Assembly: GCA_963837515.1 (NCBI GenBank)
Contig: CAWINT010000002.1
Coordinates: forward strand, 1,302,001 to 1,366,000
DNA length: 64,000 nucleotides
Direction: 5' to 3'
Origin: RYN-230 sp963837515
Lineage (GTDB): Bacteria > Actinomycetota > Actinomycetes > Streptosporangiales > Streptosporangiaceae
Shown here: positions 59,748-64,000 of the stretch, in pieces
Layout of the letters: every line of letters starts with the position of its first letter
Position numbering within the stretch: position 1 is the first letter of the stretch
The notes under the pieces: generated by a model
Told to the model about the DNA's origin: nothing
The model's database searches: none
What the model saw: only the letters and a program-made list of their open reading frames with translations
Translations under genes and position numbers: made by a program

Positions 59748-61208
59748 ATGACTTTGCCCCGGCCCCATTCCCGCCTGGCCGCGCGGCCGGCAGTGGTGCT
59801 CGTGGTGAGCGCGCTCATCACCGGGACCGGCTTAGCCGCCGGATCGCCGGCCTCGGCGGCCGTGACGCTGGCCACCGGGGATTCCCGGGCCGTGGCCCAG
59901 CCGGCGCTGCCCGCGACGTGCGCCACGCTCACCGCGAACCTGGCCACCAGCAACGAGCGGTTCAGCAGCGGCGCGGAGACCTCGCCGCCGGACACCGCAC
60001 GGATCCAGTCGGCGCTGAACAGCTGCAGCGGCACCGGCCAGGCCGTGGTGCTCGCGCCGGGGGGCGGCGACAACGCCTTCCTCAGCGGCCCGCTGACCCT
60101 GCCGGCCAGCGTGACGCTGCTCGTCGCCGCCGGTGCCACCTTGTACGCCTCGCGGAGCCCGGCGAATTACCAGGTGTCCGGCCAGGCGGCCTGTGGCACG
60201 ACGGCGTCCACCGGTAATGGGTGCAAGCCGTTCATCAACGTGACCGGGCCCAACGCGGCGATCATGGGCACGCGGAGCTCCGGCGGGAACCAGGGCGCCA
60301 TCAACGGCCGCGGTGACCAGGACATCCTGGGCACGTCCGGGACCTGGTGGGCGCTGTCAACGACCGCGAAGAACAACGGCAACAAGCAGAACAACCCGCG
60401 GCTGATAGAGGCCAAAGGGGTGAATAACTTCACCGTCTACGACGTGGACCTGGTCAACGCGCCGCTGTTCCACCTCTACTTCGAGGGCGGTAACGGCCTG
60501 ACCGTCTGGGGGGTGCGGATCGATACCCCGGCCACCGCGCGGAACACCGACGGCATCGACCCGGACAGCGCCACCAACGTGACCGTCAACAACTCCTACA
60601 TCCAGGACGGCGACGACGGCATCGCCATCAAGACCAATTCCGGCGCCGCGTCCAATATGACGATCGAGAACAGCCATTTCTACGGCACGCACGGCATCTC
60701 GATCGGCAGCGAGACCCAGCACGGTGTGAGCAACATCCTGGTTAAGAGCAACACGGTCAGCGGCACGGACAGCTCCGGGAACGTCAGCGGCGACAACAAC
60801 GGCCTGCGGATCAAGACCTACTCGAGCGTCGGCGGAACGGTCAGCGACGTGACCTACGCCAGCAACTGCCTGACCGGGGTGAAGCACGCGCTGGAATTCA
60901 ACCCCTTCTACTCCAGCGGCAATGGCTCCACCATCCCCTACTTCACCGGCATCGTGGTCAACGGCCTCAAGGCGGTCAACTCCGCCTCCAGCGCCCAGTC
61001 CGTGCTCGACGGCTACAACTCCAGCCACCTGCTCGGGCTGACCCTGGAGAACGTCAGCCTCGACGCCACCAGCACGTCGGCCGAGTACGCGAGCATCGGC
61101 AGCTACAACTCCAACGTCACCGCCTCGGGCACTGACGTCACCGTGACCCCGATCAGCGGCAGCGGCAGTGGGCCGGCGTGCACCTTCCCTGGCTACCCCG
61201 GCCTGTAA
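59748..61208 (+). CDS. GH28 polygalacturonase, Sec-exported
   Basis: 486 residues with AGGGAGAAAG before the ATG. Sec signal peptide (VVLVVSALITGTGLAAGSPA, cut after ASA). Beta-helix with GH28 active site NTDGIDPDSA, QDGDDGIAIKT, GTHGISIGSE and GLRIKT, all catalytic residues in place. It differs strongly from the Tat-exported enzyme at 54491 (different branch, with AINGRGDQDILG and HALEFNPFYSS), more like endo-polygalacturonases. The two enzymes together can attack pectin from inside and from chain ends. Confidence 0.93.
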   Translation: MTLPRPHSRLAARPAVVLVVSALITGTGLAAGSPASAAVTLATGDSRAVAQPALPATCATLTANLATSNERFSSGAETSPPDTARIQSALNSCSGTGQAVVLAPGGGDNAFLSGPLTLPASVTLLVAAGATLYASRSPANYQVSGQAACGTTASTGNGCKPFINVTGPNAAIMGTRSSGGNQGAINGRGDQDILGTSGTWWALSTTAKNNGNKQNNPRLIEAKGVNNFTVYDVDLVNAPLFHLYFEGGNGLTVWGVRIDTPATARNTDGIDPDSATNVTVNNSYIQDGDDGIAIKTNSGAASNMTIENSHFYGTHGISIGSETQHGVSNILVKSNTVSGTDSSGNVSGDNNGLRIKTYSSVGGTVSDVTYASNCLTGVKHALEFNPFYSSGNGSTIPYFTGIVVNGLKAVNSASSAQSVLDGYNSSHLLGLTLENVSLDATSTSAEYASIGSYNSNVTASGTDVTVTPISGSGSGPACTFPGYPGL

Positions 61209-61268
61209 GCCGCAGCCGGACGCCACGGATCAGCCAACGGCGCCGCGCTGGCGCCGGGCGGCAATCGG

Positions 61269-64000
61269 CTAAGGCTCCGTGCCGTAGATCAGGGTGCCGT
61301 TGTCGTAGACGGTGAGGTGCGGGTTGGCGGTGAAGGTGCCGTCCGCCGCGTTGAACGAGTAGTCGTTCGTCTGCGTCATCGTGGCGTAGCTGGCCTGGTA
61401 GATCCGGTTCTGGATACCGCCGGTGCTCGCCCCGGGGGCCAGGGACCCGGCCCCGCTGGTGAAGCCGATCTGCAGGCAGTGATCGGCGCCGGTCACCGCC
61501 GGGCTGACCACGGCATACGAGCCGGCCACGTTGGCGCAGCCTACCGGCGCGTAGTCGCAGGCGTACTGGAGCGGCTGGCTGCCATCCTCGGTGAACCAGT
61601 AGCGGATGGTCAGGTTCGACAGCGGGATGGCGGTCGTGCCGGTGTTCACCAGCTCGACCTGGTTGCTGATGGTGGACGTGCTGGCGGACGTGGCGGCCGT
61701 CTCGTACTCGGCCGTCACCGAGGGTGTGCCGCCGCCGGAGCCCCCGCCCGTGCCGGAGGAACCGCCGGGCGCGCAGCTCTCATCCGCCGTGATGGACGGG
61801 GTCTGGCCGTAGACCAGCTTGCTGCCCGCGTACACCGGGATGTACGGGTCCGGAGCGGATGCATAGGTGCCAGCGGCCAGGCCGGTGAAGCTCGGTGACG
61901 CCGACGAGGTCCAGTGGAACTTGTAGTCCGACCCGATCGCCGCGTTGATGCCGAACTCGAAGGCGCGGGACGGCGGTATCCCGATCTGGTCGCCGGACCA
62001 GTCGATCGTGACGTAGTAGATGCAGCTGTTCGCATCTCCCCACCGCACCGGCGTGCTGACCGGAGTGGGCTGCCCGTCGATCTGGTCGGCCGCGTCGTAG
62101 TACACCGGGGTGGAGATGGAGCCGATGCTCTGGCCCTGGGCGTAGATCGAGCCGATGTCGAAGTACACCCGCGCACTCAGGTCGCTCTCCCCCCGCGGCG
62201 GCTCGTCCGCCATGTTGTGCACGGTCACGGTGAGCTGGGTGCCCTGGTTGTTGTCCTGGTTCAGCGTGGCCGTGGCGTAGTACGGGGCCGAACAGGCCTG
62301 CTGGTACTCGGCGCAGTTGCCCTGGGCGAACGAGGGCGGGGTGAAGCTGGTCATCGTCTGGTTCTGACCGTAGTACTGGTACAGGCCGGCCAGCGCCCCG
62401 ACGAGCGCCGCGTTGTAGTCCACCGCGACCTCGTTCAGCACGAAGTCCGTGGTGACGTCGTCGGGCTGGTCGGTGGAACTGGGGCCGCCGACCAGTCCCC
62501 CCCACAGGATGTGCTTGTCGGTGGGCGGGTCGCTCTGGCTGTTGGTCAGCGAGCCCTGCGCGTCGCCGTGGTGCGGGTGCGTCGCCGCGGTGGCGCTGCC
62601 GCCGACCTCGGATCCCACGTACGGCACATTGGAGCCGAAGCCGACAATGTAGGACCACTTCGCCGGGTTATCACCCATCAGGTAGTTCATCTGGCCCATG
62701 GCCCAGTCGCTGAACTGGGTGCTCTCCGGGTCACCCGGGAAGTTCTTCCGGTAGGCCAGCGCCTCGAGCTGCGCCGCGGTGTTGTACCGGGCCGCGCCCC
62801 AGGTGGTCAGGTACGAGAAGCCGGCTGGGGTGGTGGCGATGAAGTTGGTGTCGCTGGCGTTGTCGTGCGGCACGTGCGACCAGTACTGCACCTGCCACTT
62901 GTCGAAATAGTGGATGTCGGCCTGGGCCGAGGCGGGCACGCTCGAATTGCCCTGCACAACCGGGTCCAGCACGGAGAACACACCGCCCCAGCGTGAGTCC
63001 CAGCTCATCACCCAGGTGTTCTGCCAGGTCGACCCCGGGCTGGTGATGATGTTGCTGAGGTAGCCGTTGTAGGCGCCGCTGGCATTGGTGGAGACGATGT
63101 CGTTGATGTAGCTGAAGTTCCCGGTGGCCAGGTACAGCCAGTCCGCCGCCCAGGCTTCCTCGCTCACGTAGCCGCTGGACGGGTAGAACCCGCCGGAGTA
63201 GCCGGTACCCGGGTTGGCCCGCGCGAAGGTATACAGCGCCTCGGCGTACTGCAGGCATTTGGCCGAGTAGCTGGCACTGCTGCTGGCGGTCAGAATCGAC
63301 TCGACGGCCAGCGCGGCCGCGGCACTGGCGGTCTGGTCGGCGGCCGGTGTCTGCGTGGTCGCGAAGTGGGCCGGGCGCGGGTAGGTGGTGGGGCTCTGCA
63401 GCTCGGACGGGCCCCAGTAGTCGTGATCGACCCCGCCCTCGCCCACCTGGTAGGCGAAGGCGACGACCTGGCCGGAGGAGTTCAGGAAGGTGGACCGGAG
63501 GAAGTAGTCGCTGAACCACTTCATCTCGTCGTTTGCGTGCGCCCAGGTGCCGGTCGCCTGGTAGGCCTGCGGGAACTCGTACATCCCCCAGCCGAGCACC
63601 GAGGCGGCGTAGGACTGCGGCAGCCCGAACTTCACGTGATCGCCGGCGTCGTGGAATCCGCCGGACAGGTTGACGCAGCCCGTGTTGCCCGGGTCCAGCA
63701 CCGGCTGGTTGGCGGCGATGAAGGCGGCGGACAGGTTGGTGCCCACATGACCCGCCATCGGCTGCAGCGGCACGCAACTGTCCGAGGGCTCAGAGTCGGC
63801 CCGCCAGGACAGCGGCTGGTCCCCGGCGGTGCGGGCCGGGCCGGACTTCTGCGCGTCGTAGAAGTACAGCGACTCCTGCAGCGCCAGCGGCACGCTGTAG
63901 TGCGGCACGCTGGCCAGCGCGGCGCTGGCCGGCCTGGCCGTCACCCCGCTGAGCAGGCCGGTGACCAGCCCGGCAGCGGCTAACCAGCCGAGGGGACGGA
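61269..64000 (-). CDS. GH9 cellulase with CBM3, 5' end beyond the window
   Basis: At least 910 codons; the frame continues in the signal peptide (WLAAAGLVTGLLSG) to the window's edge, so the start lies outside. The GH9 domain opens SVPLALQESLYFYDAQKSGP; catalytic Asp residues are in GGFHDAGDHVKFGLP, the His in HPHHGDAQG and the proton-donor Glu in DFVLNEVAVDYNAALVG. A second beta-sandwich domain follows (residues ~560-720), then a Gly/Ser linker and a C-terminal CBM3-type module (ATSASTSTISNQVELVNTGT, LTIRYWFTEDGS, DYSFNAADGTF). It cuts cellulose outside the cell. Confidence 0.92.
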   Translation of the reverse strand, partial: RPLGWLAAAGLVTGLLSGVTARPASAALASVPHYSVPLALQESLYFYDAQKSGPARTAGDQPLSWRADSEPSDSCVPLQPMAGHVGTNLSAAFIAANQPVLDPGNTGCVNLSGGFHDAGDHVKFGLPQSYAASVLGWGMYEFPQAYQATGTWAHANDEMKWFSDYFLRSTFLNSSGQVVAFAYQVGEGGVDHDYWGPSELQSPTTYPRPAHFATTQTPAADQTASAAAALAVESILTASSSASYSAKCLQYAEALYTFARANPGTGYSGGFYPSSGYVSEEAWAADWLYLATGNFSYINDIVSTNASGAYNGYLSNIITSPGSTWQNTWVMSWDSRWGGVFSVLDPVVQGNSSVPASAQADIHYFDKWQVQYWSHVPHDNASDTNFIATTPAGFSYLTTWGAARYNTAAQLEALAYRKNFPGDPESTQFSDWAMGQMNYLMGDNPAKWSYIVGFGSNVPYVGSEVGGSATAATHPHHGDAQGSLTNSQSDPPTDKHILWGGLVGGPSSTDQPDDVTTDFVLNEVAVDYNAALVGALAGLYQYYGQNQTMTSFTPPSFAQGNCAEYQQACSAPYYATATLNQDNNQGTQLTVTVHNMADEPPRGESDLSARVYFDIGSIYAQGQSIGSISTPVYYDAADQIDGQPTPVSTPVRWGDANSCIYYVTIDWSGDQIGIPPSRAFEFGINAAIGSDYKFHWTSSASPSFTGLAAGTYASAPDPYIPVYAGSKLVYGQTPSITADESCAPGGSSGTGGGSGGGTPSVTAEYETAATSASTSTISNQVELVNTGTTAIPLSNLTIRYWFTEDGSQPLQYACDYAPVGCANVAGSYAVVSPAVTGADHCLQIGFTSGAGSLAPGASTGGIQNRIYQASYATMTQTNDYSFNAADGTFTANPHLTVYDNGTLIYGTEP

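Noticed and set aside
61317..63983. Plus-strand frames opposite the GH9 gene
   Set aside because: Shadows of the cellulase gene, which has signal peptide, catalytic motifs and CBM3 on the minus strand.
1..64000. CRISPR arrays, rRNA genes or insertion sequences
   Set aside because: No regularly spaced direct repeats, no rRNA-like segments and no transposase reading frame or terminal inverted repeats were seen.

Overview
The window is about 70% G+C, uses GTG and TTG starts freely, and carries a complete conservon (cvnABCD), a mycothiol-type Cys ligase homologue, many Sec/Tat exported proteins and tightly overlapping operons. This points to a filamentous, soil- or plant-litter-living actinomycete (Actinomycetota); genus cannot be decided from the sequence alone.

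Layout. 1-369: start of a zinc-ribbon/FHA protein running off the left edge. 920-5655: conservon (NIT-domain histidine kinase, roadblock protein, DUF742 protein, small GTPase). 5783-5856: a tRNA with CAT anticodon, whose 3' half is repeated at 11217-11260. Between the two copies lies a 5.4-kb genomic island that looks like a decayed actinomycete integrative element: dead tyrosine integrase, excisionase, a low-G+C membrane protein, a fragment of a second tRNA (Arg), a divergently arranged small protein/GntR pair around a perfect 24-bp palindrome, and a Phd/RelE toxin-antitoxin pair. 11313-20346: GRP-type transporter, phospholipase-D-like lipoprotein, DUF457 membrane hydrolase, GAF-SpoIIE phosphatase, ClpC-like unfoldase, DUF2795 protein, UppP. 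20564-23136: sulfide/persulfide locus (AhpD-like protein behind a CsoR/CstR-type operator; SQR, DsrC/TusE and DsrE on the other strand). 23263-31860: MshC-like ligase, methyltransferases, NarL-type two-component system with a DUF1453 membrane protein, haloalkane dehalogenase, PhzF, VOC, TrmO-like and CBM48 proteins. 31877-32237 is a wrecked short-chain dehydrogenase. 32641-39465: class III aminotransferase, a large secreted protein of unknown function, two small-operon membrane proteins, an expansin-like protein, DMT transporter.

39558-50784 is a polyamine-type catabolic and uptake region: class III aminotransferase with an Lrp regulator, aminobutyraldehyde-type dehydrogenase, PotABCD-like ABC transporter with two paralogous Tat-lipoprotein binding proteins, and a PuuB-like flavin oxidase. 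50934-61208 is a pectin/galacturonate cluster: GntR regulator, DHDPS-family dehydratase, IlvD/Edd dehydratase, Tat-exported GH28 polygalacturonase, uronate dehydrogenase, ketoglutarate-semialdehyde-type dehydrogenase, an unknown alanine-rich protein and a second GH28. It is followed by a GH9-CBM3 cellulase that runs off the right edge. With the expansin, these genes give a plant cell-wall degrading character to the right half of the window: exported hydrolases release galacturonate, and the intracellular enzymes can take it oxidatively to 2-oxoglutarate.
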